A DNA stretch of 64,000 nt from Thalassobellus sediminis (GTDB lineage Bacteria; Bacteroidota; Bacteroidia; Flavobacteriales; Flavobacteriaceae): contig NZ_JBISCD010000036.1 of NCBI RefSeq assembly GCF_044386045.1, positions 62,001-126,000 on the forward strand, written 5' to 3'. Under the pieces are notes generated by a model, which worked only from the letters and a program-made list of their open reading frames with translations, was not told the DNA's origin and made no database searches. The position numbers and the translations under genes are program-made. This document shows positions 52,050 to 63,019 of the stretch, piece after piece. Positions within the stretch are counted from its first letter, which is position 1. Every line of letters starts with the position of its first letter.

Positions 52050-52691
52050 TTAATTTTCAAAAACATATTTAATAATATTAGCGCCCATTTTAAGTGCTTT
52101 TTCTCTCACATCATTAGAGTCGTTATGTACTTCGGGGTCTTCCCATCCATCACCTAAATCACTTTCAAAAGTAAATAGTAACACCAGTCTATCTTCATTA
52201 AAAATACCAAAAGCTTGTGGACGTTTGCCATCATGCTCATGAATTTTTGGTAACCCATTAGGGAATTTATAAGCTATGTTGAAAATGGGATGAGTTGCTG
52301 GTAATTCTACTAAATCTTTATTCGGAAATACTTTTTTTAATCCTTTAGTTATATAAGGTTTTAAACCATAATTATCATCAATATGTAAAAAACCACCTGA
52401 GATTAAATAATTACGAAGGTTTTCTGCATCTGTTTCGCTAAAAAACACATTACCATGCCCTGTCATATGGATAAAAGGATATTGAAAAATATCGCTACTT
52501 CCTGTTTCTACGGTTTCTGGTTTTGAGCTTATTTTAGTGTCAATATGGTCGTTACAAAAGCTAATTAAATTTTTTAATGCCGTTGGATTTGCATACCAAT
52601 CGCCACCACCAGGATATTTTAAAAGTGCTATTTCTTGAGAAAATATGCTTAAAGGTAAGAGTGAAAATATAAAAATGCAATATGCTTTCAT
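52050..52691 (-). CDS. DUF4159 domain protein, exported
   Basis: 213 residues with a signal peptide (MKAYCIFIFSLLPLSIFSQ). A Rossmann-like DUF4159 domain follows, with ALLKYPGGGDWYANPTALKN, FIHMTGHGNVFFSETDAENL, GGFLHIDDNYG and THPIFNIAYKFPNGLPKIHE; such proteins resemble glutamine-amidotransferase-like ThuA folds. No catalytic triad is certain. First of a tight cluster with rsmE and a parvulin upstream (7-base gap), plus the small membrane protein downstream. Function unknown. Confidence 0.85.
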   Translation of the reverse strand: MKAYCIFIFSLLPLSIFSQEIALLKYPGGGDWYANPTALKNLISFCNDHIDTKISSKPETVETGSSDIFQYPFIHMTGHGNVFFSETDAENLRNYLISGGFLHIDDNYGLKPYITKGLKKVFPNKDLVELPATHPIFNIAYKFPNGLPKIHEHDGKRPQAFGIFNEDRLVLLFTFESDLGDGWEDPEVHNDSNDVREKALKMGANIIKYVFEN

Positions 52692-52698
52692 ATTATGG

Positions 52699-53403
52699 TT
52701 ATTCGTTTATAAATGCTACGCTATGGCAAGCTACAATTGCAGCAGTTTCTGTACGTAATCTAGTGTTTCCCAAAGTTACAGGAATAAAATTGTTTTGAAG
52801 TGCTAATTCAATTTCTTTAGTTGAAAAATCACCTTCGGGTCCAATTAAAATAGTGATGTCTGTTTTAGGGTTTAGTTCGTTTTTTAAAGATTTTTTATCG
52901 GTTTCTTCGCAATGCGCAATAAATAAATCGCTATTAAAATCTTGTTTAATAAAGTCTTTAAACGAAATAGCGGTGTTAAGTTTTGGCATGTAACAGTTTA
53001 AAGATTGTTTTGTTGCCGATTGTAAAATTTTTTCAAAACGTTCTGTTTTGATAATTTTACGTTCGCTATGATCGCAAATTATAGGCGTAATGCTATCAAT
53101 ACCAATTTCGGTAGCTTTTTCTAAAAACCATTCGTAGCGATCGTTCATTTTTGTGGGCGCTACGGCTAGGTGTAAACTATAATCGCGTTTAGGTTGTAAT
53201 GTTTTAGAAACAATAGTAACCATACATTTTTTTATATCTGGTATGGTAACTTTGGCATTAAACAACCAACCTTGTCCGTTTGTAATATGTAAAGTGTCTC
53301 CAGTGCTTTTGCGTAATACTTTTACAATATGTCTACTTTCTTCTTTATCAAAAGTGAATTGTGTGGTAGTGTCGGTTATATTTGGATTGTAAAAAAGCTG
53401 CAT
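52699..53403 (-). CDS. rsmE: 16S rRNA (uracil-1498-N3)-methyltransferase
   Basis: SPOUT enzyme that methylates N3 of U1498 in 16S rRNA. 234 residues: N-terminal PUA-like domain (about 1-70, FDKEESRHIVKVLRKSTGDT) and C-terminal knot with DYSLHLAVAPTKMNDRYEWF, the KATEIGIDSITPI motif, DITILIGPEGDFSTKEIEL and TLGNTRLRTETAAIVACHSV. All RsmE motifs are intact. Its ATG shares bases with the stop codon of the upstream parvulin gene (TAATG), so translation is coupled. Confidence 0.94.
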   Translation of the reverse strand: MQLFYNPNITDTTTQFTFDKEESRHIVKVLRKSTGDTLHITNGQGWLFNAKVTIPDIKKCMVTIVSKTLQPKRDYSLHLAVAPTKMNDRYEWFLEKATEIGIDSITPIICDHSERKIIKTERFEKILQSATKQSLNCYMPKLNTAISFKDFIKQDFNSDLFIAHCEETDKKSLKNELNPKTDITILIGPEGDFSTKEIELALQNNFIPVTLGNTRLRTETAAIVACHSVAFINE

Positions 53404-54041
53404 TATTTTATAGGTTCAACAATTTTTAATACTTCAATTTCAGATATTTCTTTGGGTTCATATGTCTTTAAAACAACGTAATACCAGTTTTTAGAAGGGA
53501 TGTCAATCGTAAAAATATCATTTATTTCATGCTCGATACCTATTACTTTTTCTCCAAATTCGGGATGTATACTTTCTTTTAAAAACCAGCCTAAATCTCC
53601 ACCTTTATTAGCATTGTGATCCATTGAATACTGTTTTGCTAAGAAATTAAAAGAAGCACCGTTTTTATATTTTTTAATTATGATATCTCTTAAATTTATT
53701 ATTTTTTCAAGACTATATTTGGTGCCATCTAAATAAATACAGGACACTCTGTAATATATTTTTTTGGTTTTGCTTACTACTTTGTAAAGCGTTTTTTCAA
53801 ATTCGTTTTCATTTACTTTAGTACTACCAACATGCATTTTAAAAAGTGCTTTTGCTAGTTGTGTTTTATGTTTTTCTTCATTAAAAGTAATTAATTTATT
53901 TTTCTTAGATTTTTTTGTTTCTAAATAGCTTTCAATTTGTGCTGCAGTTTCAATGGTTTCTAATTCTATCTCCGTAGCATTTTGAGCTTTTAAAATAGGA
54001 GAGAAGCAAATAAATAATAAAAGAAGTAATTGTTTAGACAT
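53403..54041 (-). CDS. Exported peptidylprolyl isomerase (parvulin/PpiC type)
   Basis: 212 residues with signal peptide MSKQLLLLLFICFSPILKAQ. A helical N-terminal region (about 25-100) precedes a parvulin domain (about 100-200) with GASFNFLAKQYSMDHNANKG and GDLGWFLKESIHPEFGEKV, giving the conserved Ser-x-D and GDLGWF elements. Likely helps fold outer-membrane or periplasmic proteins. It overlaps rsmE by one base. Upstream is tsaD on the same strand, 104 bases away. Confidence 0.85.
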   Translation of the reverse strand: MSKQLLLLLFICFSPILKAQNATEIELETIETAAQIESYLETKKSKKNKLITFNEEKHKTQLAKALFKMHVGSTKVNENEFEKTLYKVVSKTKKIYYRVSCIYLDGTKYSLEKIINLRDIIIKKYKNGASFNFLAKQYSMDHNANKGGDLGWFLKESIHPEFGEKVIGIEHEINDIFTIDIPSKNWYYVVLKTYEPKEISEIEVLKIVEPIK

Positions 54042-54145
54042 AAGTAGGTTTTAAATTCAGCTTCAAATTTAACGGTATTACTGAAATATGAAGGTTATAG
54101 AAAAATAAGTTTTTAAGAAAGTGTTGTTTATAACTTAGGATGATA

Positions 54146-55168
54146 TTAAATTTTCAACCTAGCAGAAGCCATTACACCTTGTTCAGCAAAATCGTTTTCT
54201 AAATACTTTAAATAACCAACAATGGCTATCATAGCAGCATTATCAGTAGTGAATTCAAATTTAGGTACATAGGTTGTCCATCCAAATTTGTGTTCACCAT
54301 CTTTTAAAGCTTGTCTTATACCAGTATTAGCCGAAACACCACCGCCAATAGCAATATGATTAATCCCTGTTTGTTTTGTGGCAAGTTTTAATTTATCAAT
54401 TAAAATTCCAATAATGGTATATTGAATAGAGGCACAAATATTATTTAAGTTCTCTACAATAAAATTAGGATTTGCTTTTACTTCACGTTGAATAAAATAA
54501 AGAATCGCTGTTTTTAATCCAGAAAAGCTAAAATTCAAACCATCTACTTTAGGCTTGGTAAATTGATAAGCTTTTGGATTTCCTAATTTGGCACGTCTAT
54601 CAATTTCAGGTCCTGCAGGATAGCCTAAACCTAGAATTTTTCCGCTTTTATCAAAAGCTTCACCAACAGCATCATCAATAGTTTCGCCAATAACGGTCAT
54701 GTCAAAATAATTTTCAACTTTAACTATTTGTGTGTGTCCACCAGAAATAGTCATCGCTAAAAACGGAAACGGTGGTTTTTTAAAACCTTCTTCATCTATA
54801 AAGTGTGCCAAAATATGTCCTTGCATGTGGTTGACATCTATTAAAGGAATGTTTAATCCGTAAGCCAAAGATTTTGCAAAAGATGTTCCAACTAATAACG
54901 ATCCCATTAACCCAGGGCCTCTTGTAAATGCAATAGCATTTAACTGTTCTTTTGCGATGTTAGCTTTTTTTAGTGCTTGATGAACTACAGGAACAATGTT
55001 TTGTTGATGCGCTCTAGAAGCAAGTTCTGGTACAACACCACCATATTCTTCGTGTATTTTTTGATTAGCAACAACATTGCTTAAAATTTTACCGTTATGT
55101 ATTACAGAAGCTGCTGTATCGTCGCATGAGGACTCAATTCCTAGTATATAAATATTTTGTGAAGCCAT
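54146..55168 (-). CDS. tsaD: tRNA N6-adenosine threonylcarbamoyltransferase TsaD
   Basis: Transfers threonylcarbamoyl from its AMP ester to A37 of ANN-decoding tRNAs (t6A), with TsaB and TsaE. 340 residues. ILGIESSCDDTAASVIHNGK at the N-terminus, the metal-binding H-x3-H in VNHMQGHILAHFIDE, ISGGHTQIVKV, DDAVGEAFDKSGKILGLGYP and the late AIGGGVSANTGIR and FTTDNAAMIAIVG motifs. All ASKHA residues are intact. It is divergent from tamB, an order common in flavobacteria from memory. Confidence 0.97.
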   Translation of the reverse strand: MASQNIYILGIESSCDDTAASVIHNGKILSNVVANQKIHEEYGGVVPELASRAHQQNIVPVVHQALKKANIAKEQLNAIAFTRGPGLMGSLLVGTSFAKSLAYGLNIPLIDVNHMQGHILAHFIDEEGFKKPPFPFLAMTISGGHTQIVKVENYFDMTVIGETIDDAVGEAFDKSGKILGLGYPAGPEIDRRAKLGNPKAYQFTKPKVDGLNFSFSGLKTAILYFIQREVKANPNFIVENLNNICASIQYTIIGILIDKLKLATKQTGINHIAIGGGVSANTGIRQALKDGEHKFGWTTYVPKFEFTTDNAAMIAIVGYLKYLENDFAEQGVMASARLKI

Positions 55169-55419
55169 TAATGAAAATTAGGCATAATAATTGTTAATTT
55201 TGAAAACGATAGAACATCTATACAGTAATAGATTATCGTAAATACAAAACTACTCATTTATTTTTGTAATGAAATATAAATAGTTTAAGTAGTTTCGGTT
55301 AGATTTAAGTTTTAAATCAGTCAAAACTTAAGAAAACGGATGGTTTTCTTAGTAAAATTATAATTTTAGGAAGTATCAAAAAAATCTTTAAAATAATATC
55401 AAAAATAATCGGCATTTTA

Positions 55420-58400
55420 TTGCTGCTTTTCATCATTTTGGTGTTAGTACTGTCTATACCATTTGTTCAAACAGGTATTGGTAATTATGTTACAAAACGA
55501 ATTAATGATGATTTTAAAACCAATATAAACATAGATAGGGTTAGCTTACAATTTAATGGAGATGTAGAGTTAAAAAGCATTTATGTTGAAGATTATAAAA
55601 AAGATACGCTTATAAATATTGCTGAATTAAACACTTCGATTATTAATGTTCCTAATTTAATGAATGGTAAATTAACCTTTGGAGATATTGATATTTTCGA
55701 TTTAGTTTTTAACATAAAAACTTACAAAGGTTCAAAAGACACAAATTTAGATGTTTTTGTTAACCGGTTTGAAGATGATAACCCTAGAACAGGAAAAAGT
55801 AGTTTCTTATTATCATCTAGCGATGTTTCTATTTATAATGGTGTATTTAGAATGTATGATGAAAATCGAGAGACAGTAAAACTATTAGAATTTACAAATT
55901 TAAATATTAATGCTACTAATTTTTTAATTAATGGTAGCGATGTAAGTACCCGTATTAATACTTTGGCTTTTAAAGACAGTAGGGGATTGGTTATGAAAAA
56001 TTTAATGACTAATTTTTCATATACACCTAGTGGTATGACGTTTGATAATCTTGATATAAAAACACCAAAATCGGTTTTAAATGGCGATTTAAAGTTTACT
56101 TATAAGCGTGAAGATTTACAATTTTTTACAGATAAGGTTTTAGTGGATGCCAATTTTAAAGATTCTAGTGTGCAACTGGACGAACTAAACACTTTTTATA
56201 ATGAGTTTGGAGCAAATCAAAAGGCCAATTTTAGTGCTAATTTATCTGGTACTTTAAACGATTTAGGTGTAAAGAATTTAAAGTTAAATACAAGTAGAAA
56301 TACCAAGATTTATGGTGATATTCTTTTTAAAAACTTATTTAACAAAGAAGAAAATAATTTTTATATGAATGGCGATTTTAGCAATTTAACCTCTACATAT
56401 AATGATTTAAAATCGCTATTACCAAATGTTTTAGGAGAAGCTATTCCAACGTCGTTTGATAGATTGGGACGGTTTACCATTGTTGGGAATTCACAAGTAA
56501 CATCATCAAAAGTTATTGCTAATATTGAAATAGATACCGATTTAGGTTTTGTTGATTCTGATTTAGAAATTGATAAAATAAATGATATTGATAATGCGAA
56601 ATATAAGGGGACAGTTATATTTGAAAAATTCGATTTTGGTACTTTTTTAAATGAACCAAATGTAGGGTTGGCGTCTTTAAATTTTGATGTAAAAGGTAAT
56701 GGTTTTTTAGCAGAAAATGTAAATACACAAGTTAAAGGTGATGTGTTTGAAATTGTGTATAATAATTATAATTATACAGGTGTTAAGGTGGCTGGAAATG
56801 TTCGGAACAATATATTTGATGGTAATTTAATAGCAAATGATAGAAACTTAAGGTTAAACTTTACTGGTTTGGTAGATTTTTCTGAAGAAGTAAATAAATA
56901 TGATTTTGAAGCTAAAGTTGATTATGCTAATTTAAATGTGCTAAATTTTGTTAAAAAAGACAGTGTTTCTATTTTTAAAAGTACTGTAAAAATGAATATG
57001 AATGCCAGTAGTTATGATGACGCTTTTGGTAAAATATCATTTAGAAATACATCTTATAAAAATGAAAACGATACCTATTATTTTAATGAATTTGATATTT
57101 CTTCAAGATTTACAGAAGATTTAAGATTTATCGAAATTAACTCTCCAGATATTATTGAAGGTGATTTAAAAGGCCGTTTTCGTTTTAAAGATTTAAAAAA
57201 ACTTTTCGAAAATTCTCTTGGGCATATTTATACAAATTATGTGCCTCATAAAGTTGAAACCAATCAAAGTATCGATTTTAATTTCAAAATTTATAATAAA
57301 ATTATTGAAGTTATTTATCCAGAAATTCAGTTAGGAAAAAATACGTTTATTCGTGGTAGAGTAGAAAGCGACGAGAAAAAGTTTAGACTTACATTTAAAT
57401 CTCCCGAAATTAAAGTAGCAAATAATTTTGCTAATAATATTGAACTTCAGGTAGATAATAGTAATCCTCTTTTTAACACCTATGTAGAAGTTGATAGTTT
57501 AAATACTAAATATTATAATGTTTCTAAATTTAATTTAATAAACGTAACTGTAAACGACACCTTGTTTATGAGATCTGAATTTAAAGGTGGGAAACGTAAT
57601 AATGATAGTTTTAATTTAAGTTTTTACCATACTATTAATCTGGAAAATGAATCGGTAATTGGTTTTAAAAAATCAGATGTTACTCTAAAAGACAATAAAT
57701 GGTACATAAATGAAGATAAAGATCGATTTAATAAAATATCATTTGATAAAGCATTAAATTCATTCAAAATTGATGGTTTTAAAATAAACCATAACAACGA
57801 AGAAATTAAGCTTTCTGGCTTTGTAAAAGATTCTACTCAAAAAGATTTAAAGCTTAATTTTAATAATGTAGATCTCGCTAATATAACACCAGATATAGAT
57901 AGTTTAGCCTTAGCAGGAAACGTAAATGGTAAGTTAGATATATTACAGAAAAACGGGAGTTATTTACCTAACTCCACGATTGTTATTGATGACTTCATGG
58001 TAAATGAATTTCCTTTGGGTTCATTTGATGCTACTATAACTGGAAATAAAACATTAACCACTTATAACGTAGATGCTCATATAAAAGACGATGTTTTAAA
58101 GTCTTTTTCTGCTAAAGGAGATATAAGTATTATTGGAAAAAAAGCGAGTATTGATGTCGATTTAGAATTTGATGATTTTAATTTATTTCCTTTAAATCCC
58201 TTGTTAGAAGATGTATTATCTAATATTAGGGGAATTGTTACAGGAAAAGCAAAAGTAATAGGAAACCTTAATCATCCAGATATTAATGGTAATCTTATTT
58301 TAAATAAATCAGGATTAGGAATTCCATATTTAAATGTAGATTACGATTTTGCAGATAAAGCCTCAGTAACACTTAAAAATCAAAGTTTCATATTTAATAA

Positions 58401-59814
58401 AATACAGTTAACAGATACAAAGCACAAAACAAAGGGAGAATTAAAAGGCGCATTAAGTCATGTTAATTTTTCTAACTGGAGTTTAGGCCTAGATTTAACA
58501 ACACCAAGGTTGTTAGTTTTAGACACCAAAGATGCAGAAGATGCTTTGTATTATGGTACAGGTTTTATTGGTGGTAGAGCCAGTATATATGGACCAACAG
58601 ATCAACTTGTAATTAGTGTAGCTGGTGAAACAAAAAAAGGAACAGTATTTAAAATACCTTTAAATGATGCTGAATCTTTTGGAGATAATACATTTATAAA
58701 CTTCCTTACTAAGGAGCAAAAGTTAGCTAGAAAAAGAGGCTCAGATTTTATAATAAATGATATAAGGGGCTTAGAATTAGATTTTGATTTAGATGTAACG
58801 CAAGATGCTGAAGTTGAAATTATTATTGATAAAAACACAGGACATTCTTTAAAAGGTCGAGGAGTTGGAGGACTTTTAGTAGAAATAAATACGACCGGTA
58901 AATTTAATATGTGGGGAGATTTCTCTGTTTTTGAAGGGGTTTATAATTTCGCTTATGGTGGTTTGGTACAAAAAGAATTCATAGTACAACCGGGTGGTAC
59001 TATTGCTTGGGAAGGAGATCCTTTAAAAGCAAAAATAGACATGTTAGCTATTTATAAAACTCAGGCTAATCCATCTCCGTTGCTTGAAAATCCAATTAAT
59101 AGAAGTATTCCTGTGGAATTAAATATTGCTTTAACTGGTGAGTTAGAACAACCAGAACCAAAGTTTAGTTTTGAGTTTCCTAATGTAAACTCAACTATAA
59201 AGTCAGAGCTTCAATATCGTTTAGAGTCTGAAGATGAAAGAGGAAATCAGGCACTATTTTTTTTAGCATCCGGAGGTGCATTTCAACCAAGAGGATCAGC
59301 AGAAATCAATGTTTCAGGAACCATTACAGAACGTCTTAATGGTATTTTAAATGGTATTTTTTCAAATAGTGATGGAAAATTTAATGTAGGTTTAAATTAC
59401 GAAGCAGGACAAAACAGGCCAGATTATCAAACTGACGATAGAGTTGGTGTAACCTTGCAAACCCAGATAAGCGATCGTGTTATTATAAACGGTAAAGTAG
59501 GTGTTCCTGTTGGCGGAGCTAGTGAAACCGTAGTTGCAGGTGATGTTGAAATAGATTTTTTATTAAACGAAGAAGGGACTTTAACGGCAAAAGTCTTCAA
59601 TAGAGAAAATAGTATCAGAAACTTTGGAGAGGCTATAGGCTATACGCAAGGTGTAGGACTTTCTTATAATGTTGATTTTGATACGTTTAAAGAATTACTT
59701 CAAAGGTTTTTTAAAAAGCCTAAAAAAGAGGAAGTTATTCAAGATAAACCAATTGAAGAAAGTGAAAGTGCATTCCCTGATTTTGTAACTACAAAGGCAG
59801 TTTCAGATAAATAA
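55420..59814 (+). CDS. tamB: Translocation and assembly module protein TamB (AsmA-like)
   Basis: Very large inner-membrane-anchored periplasmic protein (1464 residues from the TTG at 55420), a lipid-transport or outer-membrane assembly bridge. Hydrophobic N-terminal helix FIILVLVLSIPFVQTGIG, long repetitive beta-taco body (LNIFSL-like, D-V-D-L-E-F-D-D-F-N-L-F-P-L) and a C-terminal DUF490 region (about 1170-1420) with FNMWGDFSVFEGVYNFAYGG and AIYKTQANPSPLLENP. The TTG start leaves no positive residues before the helix; the frame continues upstream with a Lys/Ile-rich, coding-like stretch to a stop at 55306 but no ATG, GTG or TTG. The true start is thus uncertain. Divergent from tsaD. Confidence 0.88.
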   Translation: MLLFIILVLVLSIPFVQTGIGNYVTKRINDDFKTNINIDRVSLQFNGDVELKSIYVEDYKKDTLINIAELNTSIINVPNLMNGKLTFGDIDIFDLVFNIKTYKGSKDTNLDVFVNRFEDDNPRTGKSSFLLSSSDVSIYNGVFRMYDENRETVKLLEFTNLNINATNFLINGSDVSTRINTLAFKDSRGLVMKNLMTNFSYTPSGMTFDNLDIKTPKSVLNGDLKFTYKREDLQFFTDKVLVDANFKDSSVQLDELNTFYNEFGANQKANFSANLSGTLNDLGVKNLKLNTSRNTKIYGDILFKNLFNKEENNFYMNGDFSNLTSTYNDLKSLLPNVLGEAIPTSFDRLGRFTIVGNSQVTSSKVIANIEIDTDLGFVDSDLEIDKINDIDNAKYKGTVIFEKFDFGTFLNEPNVGLASLNFDVKGNGFLAENVNTQVKGDVFEIVYNNYNYTGVKVAGNVRNNIFDGNLIANDRNLRLNFTGLVDFSEEVNKYDFEAKVDYANLNVLNFVKKDSVSIFKSTVKMNMNASSYDDAFGKISFRNTSYKNENDTYYFNEFDISSRFTEDLRFIEINSPDIIEGDLKGRFRFKDLKKLFENSLGHIYTNYVPHKVETNQSIDFNFKIYNKIIEVIYPEIQLGKNTFIRGRVESDEKKFRLTFKSPEIKVANNFANNIELQVDNSNPLFNTYVEVDSLNTKYYNVSKFNLINVTVNDTLFMRSEFKGGKRNNDSFNLSFYHTINLENESVIGFKKSDVTLKDNKWYINEDKDRFNKISFDKALNSFKIDGFKINHNNEEIKLSGFVKDSTQKDLKLNFNNVDLANITPDIDSLALAGNVNGKLDILQKNGSYLPNSTIVIDDFMVNEFPLGSFDATITGNKTLTTYNVDAHIKDDVLKSFSAKGDISIIGKKASIDVDLEFDDFNLFPLNPLLEDVLSNIRGIVTGKAKVIGNLNHPDINGNLILNKSGLGIPYLNVDYDFADKASVTLKNQSFIFNKIQLTDTKHKTKGELKGALSHVNFSNWSLGLDLTTPRLLVLDTKDAEDALYYGTGFIGGRASIYGPTDQLVISVAGETKKGTVFKIPLNDAESFGDNTFINFLTKEQKLARKRGSDFIINDIRGLELDFDLDVTQDAEVEIIIDKNTGHSLKGRGVGGLLVEINTTGKFNMWGDFSVFEGVYNFAYGGLVQKEFIVQPGGTIAWEGDPLKAKIDMLAIYKTQANPSPLLENPINRSIPVELNIALTGELEQPEPKFSFEFPNVNSTIKSELQYRLESEDERGNQALFFLASGGAFQPRGSAEINVSGTITERLNGILNGIFSNSDGKFNVGLNYEAGQNRPDYQTDDRVGVTLQTQISDRVIINGKVGVPVGGASETVVAGDVEIDFLLNEEGTLTAKVFNRENSIRNFGEAIGYTQGVGLSYNVDFDTFKELLQRFFKKPKKEEVIQDKPIEESESAFPDFVTTKAVSDK

Positions 59815-59971
59815 ATTGTTATTTTAAGTATAGATTTTATATTAATATTTCAACAATTCATTTTTTTTATTAACTAAAACGTTATAGTTTAGCTTGTCAT
59901 ATTAAAATATTGTAAATGCTATCGTTTTATAGTTTTTGTTTAGTAATTTTACGTTAAAATATTAGAATTTA

Positions 59972-61980
<2,009 letters not shown>

Positions 61981-61997
61981 TATATTATTAATTTAAG

Positions 61998-62045
61998 ACT
62001 CCACAAAAATATACGCTAAGGTGTATATTTTGTGGAGTTTTTTTA
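61998..62045 (+). terminator. Intrinsic terminator after gap
   Basis: ACTCCACAAAAATATAC (61998-62014) pairs with GTATATTTTGTGGAGT (62023-62038) with one bulged base, followed by seven T. The downstream gene could open at ATG 62021, inside this hairpin; that supports its later start at 62057. Confidence 0.9.
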
Positions 62046-62056
62046 TTTTCAAGCTT

Positions 62057-62917
62057 ATGATTTTAATTGTTGATAGTGGCTCAACAAAATCCGATTGGAT
62101 TGCCGTAGATAATAATGGAAACCAGTTATTAGAAAAAATGCGTACAAAAGGGCTTAACCCTGCCATTTTATCTGAAAAGAAACTCTATAAAATAATTAAG
62201 AGCAACAAGCATTTAAAGAGTCATAGAAAAGAAGTTACACACGTCTTTTTTTATGGAGCAGGTTGTGGTACAGAAAATCCTAATGAACTTTTAAAAGGCG
62301 TATTACAAGATATATTTGCTAATGCACATGTAGAAGTTAACGAAGATACGTTGGCTGCTGTATATTCAACTATTAATCATCCTAAAGAAGCTGCTGTTGT
62401 TTGTATTTTAGGTACAGGCTCTAATTGTAGTTATTATGATGGTGAAATGGTACATCAACGCGTAAACTCTTTAGGCTATACACTTATGGATGATGCTTCA
62501 GGTAATTATTATGGTAAGCAACTTATTAGAGATTACTACTTTAATCATATGCCAGAAGATGTAAAAATAGCTTTTGGTAGTAAGTTTAATATGGAATCGG
62601 ACTATATAAAGTATAACTTATATAAACAACCTAATCCTAATGCTTATTTAGCAAATTTTGCCGAATTTATGTTTTTACATAAAGATTCACCGTATACTAT
62701 TGAGCTTATTAAAAAAGGAATTCGTTTGTTTGCAAACTCTATGATTTTTCAATATAAAGAAGAATTAAAAACAGCACCTGTGCACTTTGCTGGTTCTATT
62801 GCGTATTTTGCTCAAGACGAAATAAAAGAAGTTGCAGAAGAAATGGGCTTTACAGTTGGAAATTTTGAACGCAGACCTATTGAAGGCTTAGTTGCTTATC
62901 ACACAAAAGATTTATAG
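62057..62917 (+). CDS. N-acetylglucosamine kinase-like (BadF/BcrA ATPase family)
   Basis: Sugar kinase of the ASKHA fold, 286 residues from the ATG at 62057. ILIVDSGSTKSDWIAVDNNG is the phosphate-1 loop, VVCILGTGSNCSYYDG the phosphate-2 loop, GYTLMDDASGNYYGKQLIRD the substrate-linked segment and VHFAGSIAYFAQDEI the adenosine-binding part. This type phosphorylates N-acetylglucosamine or a related hexosamine during cell-wall recycling; substrate is inferred. The upstream in-frame ATG at 62021 lies in the gap terminator. Confidence 0.85.
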   Translation: MILIVDSGSTKSDWIAVDNNGNQLLEKMRTKGLNPAILSEKKLYKIIKSNKHLKSHRKEVTHVFFYGAGCGTENPNELLKGVLQDIFANAHVEVNEDTLAAVYSTINHPKEAAVVCILGTGSNCSYYDGEMVHQRVNSLGYTLMDDASGNYYGKQLIRDYYFNHMPEDVKIAFGSKFNMESDYIKYNLYKQPNPNAYLANFAEFMFLHKDSPYTIELIKKGIRLFANSMIFQYKEELKTAPVHFAGSIAYFAQDEIKEVAEEMGFTVGNFERRPIEGLVAYHTKDL

Positions 62918-62943
62918 TTTAAATTTATAAACCATACAATAGT

Positions 62944-62981
62944 AAAACCTTTAAGCATGAAATATGTTTAAAGGTTTTTTT
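62944..62981 (+). terminator. Intrinsic terminator
   Basis: AAAACCTTTAA (62944-62954) pairs with TTAAAGGTTTT (62968-62978), followed by T-run. Ends the sugar-kinase transcript. Confidence 0.85.
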
Positions 62982-63019
62982 GTTTTGTAAATTTGAAATT
63001 CAATTAAAAGATTAAATTT

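Noticed and set aside
62021..62056. Longer start for the N-acetylglucosamine kinase-like gene
   Set aside because: The ATG lies in the gap terminator hairpin and the extra residues are the T-run translated; ATG 62057 fits the family.
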